Notes: a model not told the origin generated them from the sequence alone. Positions 1 through 6,058 are shown, counted from the stretch's first letter. The stretch is 8,570 nt of DNA from Armatimonadota bacterium (GCA_019348365.1 JAHWJO010000176.1:1-8570), one strand, 5' to 3'. Numbers and translations are program-made.

Positions 1-44
1 GTGCAGCCGGGGTGCAGCCGGGGTGCAGCCGGGGTGCAGCCGGG
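1..44. repeat. 11-bp tandem repeat, four copies
   Basis: Four exact head-to-tail copies of GTGCAGCCGGG fill positions 1-44, and the array decays at TTGGGC. It begins at the first base of the window, so its real length is unknown. The 11-bp period is not a multiple of three, which argues against a coding repeat. A short slippage-type minisatellite in intergenic DNA is the simplest reading. Confidence 0.9.
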
Positions 45-713
45 TTGGGCAGGAGGGCGGCGGTAGGCGCTCCCGGCACGAACCTATGACGGGTGGGACC
101 TTCTTTTATTGTCAGGGCGGGATAGTGTACGATCAAACCGGCAGGGCCTTACCGGAGTGCGGGCCCGTTACCGCCGACGGGGGCCGTATTCCGATTCGGC
201 AACGGAGGGGATTGCGGTGTCACGCTTTTTCTATCCCTCCCGAGGGTGCTTGAAACCCGTCCCCGGCCGAATCCCACCCTGACTTCAGCGCCGCCCCTTT
301 CGTAACGAATTCGTTGCACCCGTCTCCCGGCGTCTCGCCCTGTAAATCACAACCTCGGCGGCCCTTCGCAAGGATGAGGAAGGCGAACTGGTTTTCCGAA
401 GAGGTGAAGAGGTTATAAAATTACACAGCATGTAACAACATGTACATGTATAAGAACTCATACACGGTATCGAAGAGTCCAGTTTTCACCCGGATTGTAC
501 CTGCCCCGGACGGCGTTAAGGAGCCCAGTAGAGGAATCCGGGAGTAGATGGCCGGGCTCACAAACTTATAGAGATGAAGAGGAATAAAGAAATACAGGGG
601 AACCTCTTGCAAAAGCATAAACTCCACTTTAATAGGAGCCGCGTCGAGATGCCACCGTTTCAGATGAACCGCCGGGACGGCGGGGAAACGGGAGCGTCAA
701 GGAGTGATGCGGC
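45..713. other. Long non-coding stretch upstream of the sigma operon
   Basis: I see no convincing gene here. Up to about 400 the DNA is GC-rich with several short dyads, for example AACGAATTCGTT at 304-315, and no tRNA or recognisable structured RNA. From about 410 to 640 it is clearly more AT-rich. Possible promoter pieces are TATAAA at 414-419, TTGCAA at 607-612 followed by TTTAAT at 628-633 (spacer only 15), and an ECF-like GGAACCT at 599-605. None makes a good pair. The short open frames here have no sensible ribosome site or family-like sequence. The AT-rich half is the likely leader and control region for the sigma gene, whose AAGGAG ribosome site lies at 699-704. Confidence 0.5.
429..450. 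repeat. Three CATGTA repeats forming a palindrome
   Basis: CATGTA occurs at 429-434, 439-444 and 445-450. The last two copies lie in a 12-bp perfect palindrome, ACATGTACATGT (438-449). The cluster sits in the AT-rich leader about 265 bp upstream of the sigma factor start. It could be a binding site for a dimeric regulator, but that is inference from symmetry alone. Confidence 0.4.
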
Positions 714-1310
714 ATGCCTGTAGATCCGGAAGATGCGATTCTGGTCCGTCGCGCTCGAACGGGGGACATCACGGCCTTCGAGAACCTGTTCGATAAGTAC
801 CAGAAGCCGATCTACAATATGCTCCTGCGCATGCTCCGGTCTGCGGATGACGCCTCGGATTTAACGCAGGATACATTCATTAAGGCGTACCGAGCCCTGG
901 GCAGCCTGCGGGAAGAGGCCATCTTCTACCCGTGGCTCCGTCAGATCGCGGTCAACCTGGCCCGCAACCAGTGGAAGCGGGCGGGGCGAGTTCGCATGAC
1001 GTCCATCGACGAGACGCAGACGACGGACGAAGGCGAAGAGATGAGCCGGGAGCTGCCGGACTTTACGGCGAACCCGGAAAACTTGGCCCAGGATGAGGAG
1101 CTGCGCCGTAAAATCGAACAAGCCATATCCACCTTATCAGAAGATCATCGAACCGTGGTGACCTTGCACCACCTGGAAGGGATGCCGGTGGCCGAAATCG
1201 CGGATCTGCTGGGGATCTCTGTGGGAACCGTGAAGTCCCGGCTGTCACGGGCCCGCGACCAGCTGCATCGCAAGCTGAGCGCCTATGTGCTCACGGAGAT
1301 GCCCACCTGA
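714..1310 (+). CDS. ECF-type RNA polymerase sigma factor (sigma-70 family, RpoE-like)
   Basis: This is an alternative sigma factor of 198 residues that would direct core RNA polymerase to a stress or surface regulon. Region 2 spans about residues 22-90, with the core-binding and -10 recognition helix seen as DLTQDTFIKAYRAL (49-62) and the WLRQIAVNLARNQWKR stretch after it. An acidic linker (about 98-128) follows. Region 4 spans about 132-188, with the helix-turn-helix VAEIADLLGISVGTVKSRL (159-177) for the -35 element. Regions 1 and 3 are absent and the length is normal, so it is group 4 (ECF). The ATG at 714 has AAGGAG at 699-704. The next gene begins 26 bp downstream and encodes a zinc-binding anti-sigma factor, so the two should be co-expressed. 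ECF genes often control their own transcription, but I see no clear ECF promoter upstream. The target regulon cannot be told from the sequence. Confidence 0.95.
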   Translation: MPVDPEDAILVRRARTGDITAFENLFDKYQKPIYNMLLRMLRSADDASDLTQDTFIKAYRALGSLREEAIFYPWLRQIAVNLARNQWKRAGRVRMTSIDETQTTDEGEEMSRELPDFTANPENLAQDEELRRKIEQAISTLSEDHRTVVTLHHLEGMPVAEIADLLGISVGTVKSRLSRARDQLHRKLSAYVLTEMPT

Positions 1311-1336
1311 CCCTCCGGCAACAACGAGGAAAACAG

Positions 1337-1927
1337 ATGATTACACCCTCTTCTCCGGAAGAAGACGATCATCGCTTTAATTGGAATAGGTTTATTATCA
1401 TGCTTACCTGTGAGAAATGCGAGAGGATCATCGCGCGGTACGTTGTTGGAGCCTTGCCGCCCTGGAGTCGGGTGGCGGTCACGCGGCATCTCGATGCCTG
1501 CCCCCCCTGCCAGCGGATCGTGGAATCGCATTACCGCGTCACCCTCCTGATGGAGCGGATCCCCGGAGAGGATCCGCCTACCGGCCTCTGGAACCGGATC
1601 TCCAATGAGATCGCTCAGGAACCCCCCGGACACGACCGGGTCCCGTCCACACCCCGGGACTGGCGACCCAGCCTCCTCGTGGCGGCGGCGGGCCTGACCG
1701 TCGGCGTTTTCCTCGGACAGGCGTTCAATACCCTGCCGGAGTACACCGGCGCCTCGACCGTCGCAACCATGGCCGACACCTCGCCCCAGATCGCGACCTT
1801 CGTTCGGCAGCACAGCCGCATGGCGGCGGATGATCCGTTCGCGGATCGCGTCTCCCTTGCGGCCTACCAGACGGCGGCGTTTCGCGAAGCCGAGCAGGTA
1901 GAAGGGGAGACCGTAACGATCCCATGA
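1337..1927 (+). CDS. Membrane-anchored zinc-finger anti-sigma factor (ZAS family)
   Basis: The product is 196 residues and probably binds the sigma factor encoded just upstream, holding it inactive at the membrane. The zinc-binding anti-sigma signature is visible as H51-x3-C55-x2-C58 (HLDACPPC), preceded by C25 and C28. A cytoplasmic linker follows, then one membrane segment at about 112-130 (SLLVAAAGLTVGVFLGQAF) and an extracytoplasmic tail of about 65 residues, giving the usual N-in, C-out layout. The start at 1337 has GAGGA six bases upstream. An internal ATG at 1400 (residue 22, MLTCEKCE) matches where family members normally begin, has a weaker AATAGG site, and follows an AT-rich stretch; either start may be used. 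The 3' end overlaps the next gene by four bases (ATGA), which implies translational coupling. Release of sigma by proteolysis or thiol chemistry is plausible for the family, but it is not shown here. Confidence 0.9.
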   Translation: MITPSSPEEDDHRFNWNRFIIMLTCEKCERIIARYVVGALPPWSRVAVTRHLDACPPCQRIVESHYRVTLLMERIPGEDPPTGLWNRISNEIAQEPPGHDRVPSTPRDWRPSLLVAAAGLTVGVFLGQAFNTLPEYTGASTVATMADTSPQIATFVRQHSRMAADDPFADRVSLAAYQTAAFREAEQVEGETVTIP

Positions 1928-2943
1928 AGTGGCTAGCTGGAGTTGCGATAGCCTGCCTCCTGGCGGGCCTCCTCATCGGCCTCGCCCGCCAGAGAGAGAG
2001 CGACCCCGAAGCGGTGCGCCTGCTCAACGCCGCCATCGAGGCCCCCTCCCGGCAGGATTACACGGCCAAAGCCACGACTTTTGCCAGCTACGGCAACGAC
2101 ATCCTCCACTCGGAAGCCATGGTCTACAACGGCAAAGGCGGCCATTCCCGCATCGAGTACCGGCTGGGGAGCATGTCGGGCGTGATTGCGGGCCGCACCG
2201 GAAAAGGGATCGATTGGCGGTTCGACCCCCTCAAACGGCATATGATCGCCGGCATCCGTCCCACCGTCGGGGATCCGAAGTCGAGCTCCGATCTGGAACT
2301 GGTGCTGGACAACTACCGCGCGACCGTCGAGGGCCGTACGGAGATCGCCGGGCGACCCTGCACCGAAGTCCTTCTCCGGCCCAAAAGCGGCGCCGGCGGA
2401 TCGCGGAGTCTCTGGATCGATAATGAGACGGGGGTCATCCTTCGCTCGGAAGAGCGCAACGCGGAGAACGAGCTGGTCGCCGCCACGCGCTACTCCTCGA
2501 TCCAGTACGGGCAGACCGCGACCCCGGACATGTTCCTGCCGATCCCGCCGGGAAGCGAGCCCGTACAGTGGCACGCGGAGGATAATTTCGCGAACGAAGT
2601 GACTCCGGAGGCGATTGAAAAGGCCCTCGGTATTCCTCATGTGCAGCCGAAATACCTCCCCGCCGGGTTCAAGCTGGAAGGCCATTACATCTACCGCTGT
2701 CCGGGGTGCGATACCAAGACAGCGGTGTCCCGATACGTGAACGGCTTGAACAGCCTCTCCGTGGTCCAGGCGCCCGAAGACTGCGAGCAGCACATGGTAA
2801 AGAAGCCGCTCGATTTCGGGCTGGGGAAAGTCGTCTTCGCCAAGAAAGGGCCGAGCTACTTCTGGGTCATGGGGGAATTGCCCCAGCAGGAGTTGGAGAA
2901 AGTCAGCCAATCCCTAGAAGTTCCGGCAGTGGCGAAGCAGTAA
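1924..2943 (+). CDS. RseB/MucB-like extracytoplasmic sigma regulator
   Basis: The protein is 339 residues and probably acts outside the cytoplasmic membrane with the anti-sigma factor. Residues 2-21 form a hydrophobic signal or anchor. C11 falls inside it but does not make a good lipobox. Residues about 30-210 look like the LolA/RseB-type lipid-binding fold: repeated strands, and GRPCTEVLLRPKS then SLWIDNETGVILRSEE (about 143-177), a pattern typical of outer-membrane lipoprotein-sorting and RseB proteins. Residues about 240-325 resemble the smaller C-terminal RseB domain (YLPAGFKLEGHY, then YVNGLNSLSVV). That domain carries a CPGC pair (259 and 262) and C287, which could bind metal or respond to redox. 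The start overlaps the anti-sigma stop by four bases, and a strong terminator follows. In proteobacteria RseB shields RseA from cleavage until it senses a surface signal; a similar role here is inferred from fold and gene order. Confidence 0.75.
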   Translation: MKWLAGVAIACLLAGLLIGLARQRESDPEAVRLLNAAIEAPSRQDYTAKATTFASYGNDILHSEAMVYNGKGGHSRIEYRLGSMSGVIAGRTGKGIDWRFDPLKRHMIAGIRPTVGDPKSSSDLELVLDNYRATVEGRTEIAGRPCTEVLLRPKSGAGGSRSLWIDNETGVILRSEERNAENELVAATRYSSIQYGQTATPDMFLPIPPGSEPVQWHAEDNFANEVTPEAIEKALGIPHVQPKYLPAGFKLEGHYIYRCPGCDTKTAVSRYVNGLNSLSVVQAPEDCEQHMVKKPLDFGLGKVVFAKKGPSYFWVMGELPQQELEKVSQSLEVPAVAKQ

Positions 2944-2990
2944 GCAAAAGATCCGTCCAGTCGGATTCATCGAATGAAATGATGCTGATC

Positions 2991-3032
2991 GGGCCGGTCT
3001 CTCTCTGGATAGTGGAGGGACCGGCCCTTTTT
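2991..3032 (+). terminator. Intrinsic terminator of the sigma operon
   Basis: GGGCCGGTC (2991-2999) pairs perfectly with GACCGGCCC (3019-3027), and four further pairs (one of them G-T) extend the stem inward to 13 bp around an 11-base loop. TTTTT follows at 3028-3032. It lies 48 bp after the RseB-like gene, so it closes the three-gene operon. Confidence 0.93.
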
Positions 3033-3064
3033 GCGCTCCGCCGCTTTGTGTTACACTCCTACTG
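3031..3064 (+). promoter_or_regulatory. Candidate promoter giving a leaderless larB transcript
   Basis: TACACT at 3052-3057 is a fair -10 box, and TTGCGC at 3031-3036 is a weak -35 with a 15-bp spacer. Seven bases separate the -10 from the ATG at 3065, so transcription would start on the A of the start codon. No purine-rich ribosome site lies upstream of that ATG; the preceding bases are CTCCTACTG. The -35 overlaps the T-tract of the preceding terminator. The missing ribosome site supports the reading more strongly than the promoter match does. Confidence 0.5.
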
Positions 3065-3832
3065 ATGAACGACGATTCCCTCCTTCAAATGCTCTCTCGG
3101 GTGCGATCCGGTGAACTCTCGCCGGAACAGGCCCTCGAATCCCTCCGCCTCCTCCCGTACGAGGATCTCGGTTTCGCCAAGCTTGACCACCACCGGGGCC
3201 TGCGAACCGGCGTGCCGGAGGTCGTATTCTGCCAGGGGAAAGCCGTGTTCCACACGGTGGAGATCGTGCAGCGCTTGCAGGAGCACAGCGGGCACGTTTT
3301 GGCGACCCGCGCCGTTCCGGAAGTCTTTGCCGCGATTCGGGACGCCGGGATCGATGCGACCTATCACGAGCTGGCCCGGATCGTGGAGGTGGGGGAGCGC
3401 GTTCCCAGCGCTATTCCCCCCGACCGATACGTGCTCGTCGCGGCGGCAGGGACCAGCGATCTCGCCGTTGCGGAAGAGGCCGCCATCATCGCCGAAGCGC
3501 TGGGCAGTCCGGTCCGCCGCCTCTACGACGTGGGGGTCGCGGGCATCCACCGCCTCCTCGACCACAGCCGCGACGTGATGGAGGCGAACGCCATCGTCGT
3601 GGTGGCAGGGATGGAAGGCGCGCTGGCGAGCGTGGTGGGGGGGCTGGCGAGCGCCCCGGTCATCGCCTGCCCGACGAGCGTGGGCTACGGCGCGAGCTTC
3701 AACGGCCTGGCGGCCCTGCTGACCATGCTCAACTCCTGCGCGAGCGGCGTGGCCGTGGTGAACATCGACAACGGGTTCGGGGCGGGCTACATGGCCCACG
3801 TCATCAACGCCCGGACGGGTGGGCCCGCCTGA
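3065..3832 (+). CDS. larB: Nickel-pincer cofactor biosynthesis protein LarB
   Basis: This 255-residue cytoplasmic enzyme is LarB-like. In the family, LarB carboxylates the pyridinium ring of nicotinic acid adenine dinucleotide and releases AMP, the first step towards the nickel-pincer nucleotide of lactate racemase and related LarA enzymes; LarE and LarC then add sulfur and nickel. The N-terminal part has the family hallmark LPYEDLGFAKLDHHRGLRTG (30-49) and PEVVFCQGK (51-59). The C-terminal half is related to PurE, with VLVAAAGTSDLAVAEEAA (123-140), GMEGALASVVGGL (182-194), CPTSVGYGA (202-210) and LNSCASGVAVVNIDNGFGAG (222-241). E184 and C225 fit the reported catalytic Glu and Cys of LarB. 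Tandem stops TGA TAA end the gene. It appears leaderless and stands alone: neither larC nor larE nor larA is within the window. Length is normal and the N-terminus fits the family, which supports this start. Confidence 0.95.
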   Translation: MNDDSLLQMLSRVRSGELSPEQALESLRLLPYEDLGFAKLDHHRGLRTGVPEVVFCQGKAVFHTVEIVQRLQEHSGHVLATRAVPEVFAAIRDAGIDATYHELARIVEVGERVPSAIPPDRYVLVAAAGTSDLAVAEEAAIIAEALGSPVRRLYDVGVAGIHRLLDHSRDVMEANAIVVVAGMEGALASVVGGLASAPVIACPTSVGYGASFNGLAALLTMLNSCASGVAVVNIDNGFGAGYMAHVINARTGGPA

Positions 3833-3884
3833 TAAGCTTGTATTATGAACGGCGTGATGTGCGGGTGGGATATGCGCGTAGAGA

Positions 3885-3938
3885 GGGCCGGCGGTTAAAA
3901 CCGCGCCTGGAGGGGCACGAAGTCGCCCTCCGGCGACT
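3885..3938 (+). repeat. REP-like unit, left arm
   Basis: The arm runs from GGGCCGGCGG to GGCGACT. It contains the palindrome GCGGTT-AA-AACCGC (3891-3904) and, after a shared GCCTGGAGGGGCACGA core, the hairpin GTCGCC-CTCC-GGCGAC (3922-3937). Confidence 0.85.
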
Positions 3939-3999
3939 CCACCCCCAGCCTGTTTTGTACATAAGAGCCGAATCAACCTCTAAAATGAGGCGGAAGATG

Positions 4000-4053
4000 A
4001 GTCCGCGAAGGCGGACTTCGTGCCCCTCCAGGCGCGGTTTCAACCGCTGGCCC
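4000..4053 (-). repeat. REP-like unit, right arm (inverted copy)
   Basis: Read on the - strand, this arm has the palindrome GCGGTT-GA-AACCGC, the same GCCTGGAGGGGCACGA core, and the hairpin GTCCGC-CTTC-GCGGAC. Two stem pairs are swapped relative to the left arm, yet the stem stays fully paired. Confidence 0.85.
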
Positions 4054-4101
4054 ATTCCGCCCCGCTCAGTTACACTCCCAAGACCGCCCTCGTTCCGCCG
4101 C

Positions 4102-4971
4102 TTACTCGAAAAGCTGATCCACGAACCATAGCGCGTCGAAGGGCCGGAGCTGGTCCATCTTCTCTCCCGTGCCCAGCAGCTTGATCGGGATTTTCAGCTC
4201 TTCTACCAAGGTCAGCGCAGCTCCGCCTTTCGCAGTACTGTCGATCTTCGTCAGCACGACGCCCGTGACCGGGATGATCCGGCTGAATTCCTTCGCCTGC
4301 TGAACCAGATTCTGCCCGGTGGTGGAATCGAGCACGAGGAGCACTTCGTCCGCCGGTCGCCCCCGCTCCCGCTCCACGATCCGCCCGATCTTGTTCAACT
4401 CGTCCATGAGGTTCGATTTCGTGTGCTGCCGCCCGGCGGTATCCGCCAGCAGCACGTCCGCTCCCCGCGCTTTCGCCGCCTGGAGCGAATCGTAGATCAC
4501 CGCCGCCGGGTCCGACCCCGCCTGGTGCTTGATAATGTGCGACCCGGTGCGCTGCGCCCAGATCTCCAATTGCTCGATGGCGGCGGCCCGGAAGGTGTCT
4601 CCCGCCGCAACCACGACCCTTTTCCCCTCCGATTGATACCGGTGCGCGAGCTTGCCCAGCGTGGTCGTCTTGCCGGTGCCGTTCACGCCCACCATCATGA
4701 CCACCGTCGGGGGAGTCGGAGAGGAGCGGAGAGCGTGATCCCCGGTGGAGAGCATCTCGATCATGATCTCTTTCAGCACGTCCGAAACGTCTTCCCCGAG
4801 CTCCAGCCGCCGTTCCGACACCGTTTCGCGCAGTCGCGTCATCAGCTTCATGGTGGTGTTGACGCCCACGTCGGCCTGGATCAGCATATCTTCCAATTCT
4901 TCATACGTCTCTTCGTCAATCGTTCCGCGACCCGTGAGCATCTGATCGATTTTCCGGAACCATTTCAGCAT
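4102..4971 (-). CDS. ftsY: Signal recognition particle receptor FtsY
   Basis: FtsY is the membrane-associated SRP-family GTPase that docks ribosome, nascent chain and SRP at the Sec translocon. The 289 residues comprise only the N and G domains; the acidic A domain of E. coli FtsY is absent, as in many other bacteria, and the N-terminus is a short basic helix (MLKWFRKIDQML) suited to membrane contact. The N domain carries LIQADVGVNTT (30-40). All GTPase motifs are present: GVNGTGKTTTLGKLA (95-109), DTFRAAA (125-131), DTAGRQ (177-182), TKIDSTAKGG (241-250) and GTGE (267-270). The residue after DTAGR is Q where L is common. There is no M domain, so this is FtsY and not Ffh. The start at 4971 has AAAGGG at 4979-4984, seven bases upstream. 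ndk diverges from it and larB converges on it; neither is a functional partner. Confidence 0.97.
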   Translation of the reverse strand: MLKWFRKIDQMLTGRGTIDEETYEELEDMLIQADVGVNTTMKLMTRLRETVSERRLELGEDVSDVLKEIMIEMLSTGDHALRSSPTPPTVVMMVGVNGTGKTTTLGKLAHRYQSEGKRVVVAAGDTFRAAAIEQLEIWAQRTGSHIIKHQAGSDPAAVIYDSLQAAKARGADVLLADTAGRQHTKSNLMDELNKIGRIVERERGRPADEVLLVLDSTTGQNLVQQAKEFSRIIPVTGVVLTKIDSTAKGGAALTLVEELKIPIKLLGTGEKMDQLRPFDALWFVDQLFE

Positions 4972-5047
4972 GTCAAAGCCCTTTCAAAGCATGAGGAGGG
5001 GGGAGCCGGCGGCTCGTGCGAATACAGGGGGAACGGCGGCCTGTAAA

Positions 5048-5077
5048 TTGACCCGTCTTTCCTAGTGTAGCTATAGT
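5048..5077 (+). promoter_or_regulatory. Housekeeping-type promoter of ndk
   Basis: TTGACC (5048-5053) and TATAGT (5072-5077), each one base from the sigma-70 consensus in five of six positions, are separated by 18 bp. The start would be near 5084, about 38 bases before the ndk ATG. Confidence 0.65.
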
Positions 5078-5094
5078 GATGCGGCGAGTATCAA
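5064..5094 (-). promoter_or_regulatory. Candidate ftsY promoter
   Basis: On the - strand TTGATA (5089-5094) is a good -35 and TACACT (5064-5069) a fair -10, with a long 19-bp spacer. Transcription would begin near 5057, giving a leader of about 86 bases. It overlaps the ndk promoter on the other strand. Confidence 0.35.
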
Positions 5095-5121
5095 GCCTGA
5101 ATTCTAAGCGATGGAGGAGCC

Positions 5122-5544
5122 ATGGAGCGCACGTTCATTATGGTGAAGCCGGATGGAGTCCGGCGCGGATTGGTCGGCGAGATCCTGCGCCGGTTCGAGG
5201 ACAAGGGGTTGAGGGTGGTGGGCCTGAAGATGGTCGTTCCCAGCCGCGATCTGGCCGAGAAGCATTACGGGGTCCACCGCGACAAGCCGTTCTTCAACGA
5301 CGTGGTGGAGTTCATCACCTCCGGGCCGGTGGTGGCGCTGGTGCTGGAAGGGCCGGACGCGATTGCCCTCACCCGCGCGATGATGGGCAAAACAAGACCG
5401 ACCGAAGCCGCGCCGGGCACGATCCGGGGCGATTACGCCAACTCGACGGAGCAGAACCTCGTGCATGGATCGGACAGTCCCGAAACCGCGAGCGAAGAGA
5501 TCGAGCTCTGGTTCCGCACTGAAGAATTGCTCTCCGAAGCCTGA
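5122..5544 (+). CDS. ndk: Nucleoside diphosphate kinase
   Basis: Ndk transfers the terminal phosphate of ATP to other (d)NDPs in the cytoplasm through a phosphohistidine, keeping nucleotide pools balanced. The 140 residues are the usual length. It starts with ERTFIMVKPDGVRRGLVGEI (2-21), where K9 is the conserved active-site lysine. It then has the loop TRPTEAAPGTIRGDYA (91-106) with R102, and the active-site signature NLVHGSDSPETA (112-123), where H115 is the phosphorylated histidine. It ends with EEIELWF, as typical family members do. The start at 5122 is preceded by GGAGGA at the normal distance, and a nearby ATG at 5111 is out of frame. A good promoter lies 45-74 bp upstream. No terminator is visible after the stop, so some transcripts may read into the small secreted-protein gene. 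Confidence 0.98.
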   Translation: MERTFIMVKPDGVRRGLVGEILRRFEDKGLRVVGLKMVVPSRDLAEKHYGVHRDKPFFNDVVEFITSGPVVALVLEGPDAIALTRAMMGKTRPTEAAPGTIRGDYANSTEQNLVHGSDSPETASEEIELWFRTEELLSEA

Positions 5545-5582
5545 CCCCTCCCGCCTGATTCTCCCGGTACGGATCAACGACT

Positions 5583-5610
5583 TTTCCATAAAGGCCGGGG
5601 AGTGTAAAAT
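5583..5610 (+). promoter_or_regulatory. Weak candidate promoter for the small secreted protein
   Basis: TTTCCA (5583-5588) and TAAAAT (5605-5610) lie 16 bp apart in the 172-bp gap after ndk. The -35 match is poor. If used, it would give a leader of about 100 bases before the ATG at 5717. The rest of the gap holds nothing I recognise. Confidence 0.22.
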
Positions 5611-5716
5611 CTTCGGTTTTGGAATCGGGCCGCGAGGGAAAAATTTCATGTCTCCGCAAACACTCTGAAGGTGCAGCGATTCGAGCTTTACCTGTTTTTC
5701 GGTTTGGAGGAGCAAT

Positions 5717-6058
5717 ATGAAAAAGCAGATCTTCGCTTGGGCGAGCTTCGGCTTCCTGAGCTTAAGTTTAACCCTCGGCACGGGCATGGCCCAGGCCGCA
5801 ACCCGGCCCACGACGGAACGGCCTGCTGTACGGCGAGCGACGCCCCCCGTTCAACGGGCGAGAGTCTCCCAGCGGGACCGATTCTTCACCGTTCGCACCG
5901 ATGCCTCGCGCTTGACGACCATGCAGGAGTGGGCGCAATTCGTGCAGACGGAGATCCCCACCCTGGATAAAGTCGAACGCGATCCGTTCTTCGTGGATCA
6001 GCATCGGCGCTTCGAGCGCGGCGAGACCCGCGTACCGGCCAGCCTCCATATCTTCTGA
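5717..6058 (+). CDS. Small exported protein of unknown function
   Basis: I do not recognise this 113-residue protein. It begins with a clear Sec signal peptide: KK at 2-3, a hydrophobic core at about 5-22, and a likely cleavage after A27 (MAQA). The mature part of about 86 residues starts with a Pro/Arg/Thr-rich, probably disordered stretch (28-50). A region with predicted helix follows, RDRFFTVRTDASRLTTMQEW (53-72) and so on, then an Arg/Glu-rich end at VPASLHIF. It is basic overall and has no cysteine in the mature part. A strong GGAGGA ribosome site lies five bases before the ATG, which argues that it is a real gene. It stands alone between ndk and a structured 3' region ending in a terminator. 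A periplasmic or secreted location is inferred from the signal peptide only. Confidence 0.8.
   Translation: MKKQIFAWASFGFLSLSLTLGTGMAQAATRPTTERPAVRRATPPVQRARVSQRDRFFTVRTDASRLTTMQEWAQFVQTEIPTLDKVERDPFFVDQHRRFERGETRVPASLHIF

Larger units (their letters stand above)
3885..4053. repeat. REPIN-like inverted pair of 54-bp palindromic repeats
   Basis: Two 54-bp arms lie in opposite orientation around a 61-bp spacer, entirely between the convergent larB and ftsY genes. They match at 47 of 54 positions. Each arm holds two small palindromes, so the whole can fold as one long hairpin or as four short ones. The layout is like a REPIN or BIME of REP-type elements, which are moved in some bacteria by RAYT (TnpA-REP) transposases; none is in the window. 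No T-rich terminator is seen after either larB or ftsY, so this structure may also separate the two converging transcripts. Confidence 0.85.

Noticed and set aside
1..44. CRISPR array
   Set aside because: The 11-bp units are directly adjacent with no spacers.
23..253. Open frame of 76 codons on the + strand near the left edge
   Set aside because: It starts inside the tandem repeat, has no ribosome site, and reads as a low-complexity Gly/Arg-rich product typical of non-coding GC-rich DNA.
421..627. Open frame of 68 codons on the - strand in the AT-rich leader
   Set aside because: It has no good ribosome site and no family-like sequence. The frame is open mainly because the DNA there is less GC-rich.
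1..713. tRNA or other classical RNA gene in the left intergenic region
   Set aside because: I found no T-loop-like GGTTCRANNCC, no acceptor-stem pairing, and no tmRNA or RNase P landmarks on either strand.
1556..1576. Inverted repeat CGGATCC / GGATCCG inside the anti-sigma gene
   Set aside because: It is a short stem in coding sequence with no T-tract and no placement that suggests control; probably chance.
3059..3976. Long - strand open frame opposite larB
   Set aside because: It is a GC-driven shadow of larB with a His/Arg/Val-rich meaningless product; larB itself is unmistakable. The same applies to the long frame at 1933-2910 opposite the RseB-like gene.
4069..4079. Second GTTACACTCC motif like the larB -10 region, pointing into ftsY
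   Set aside because: It would drive only antisense RNA into ftsY, has no -35 partner, and is short enough to be coincidence.
3838..4131. Short open frames across the inverted repeat on both strands
   Set aside because: Both are translations of the palindromic repeat arms (the RLKPRLEGHE stretch appears in both), so they reflect the repeat and not a gene.
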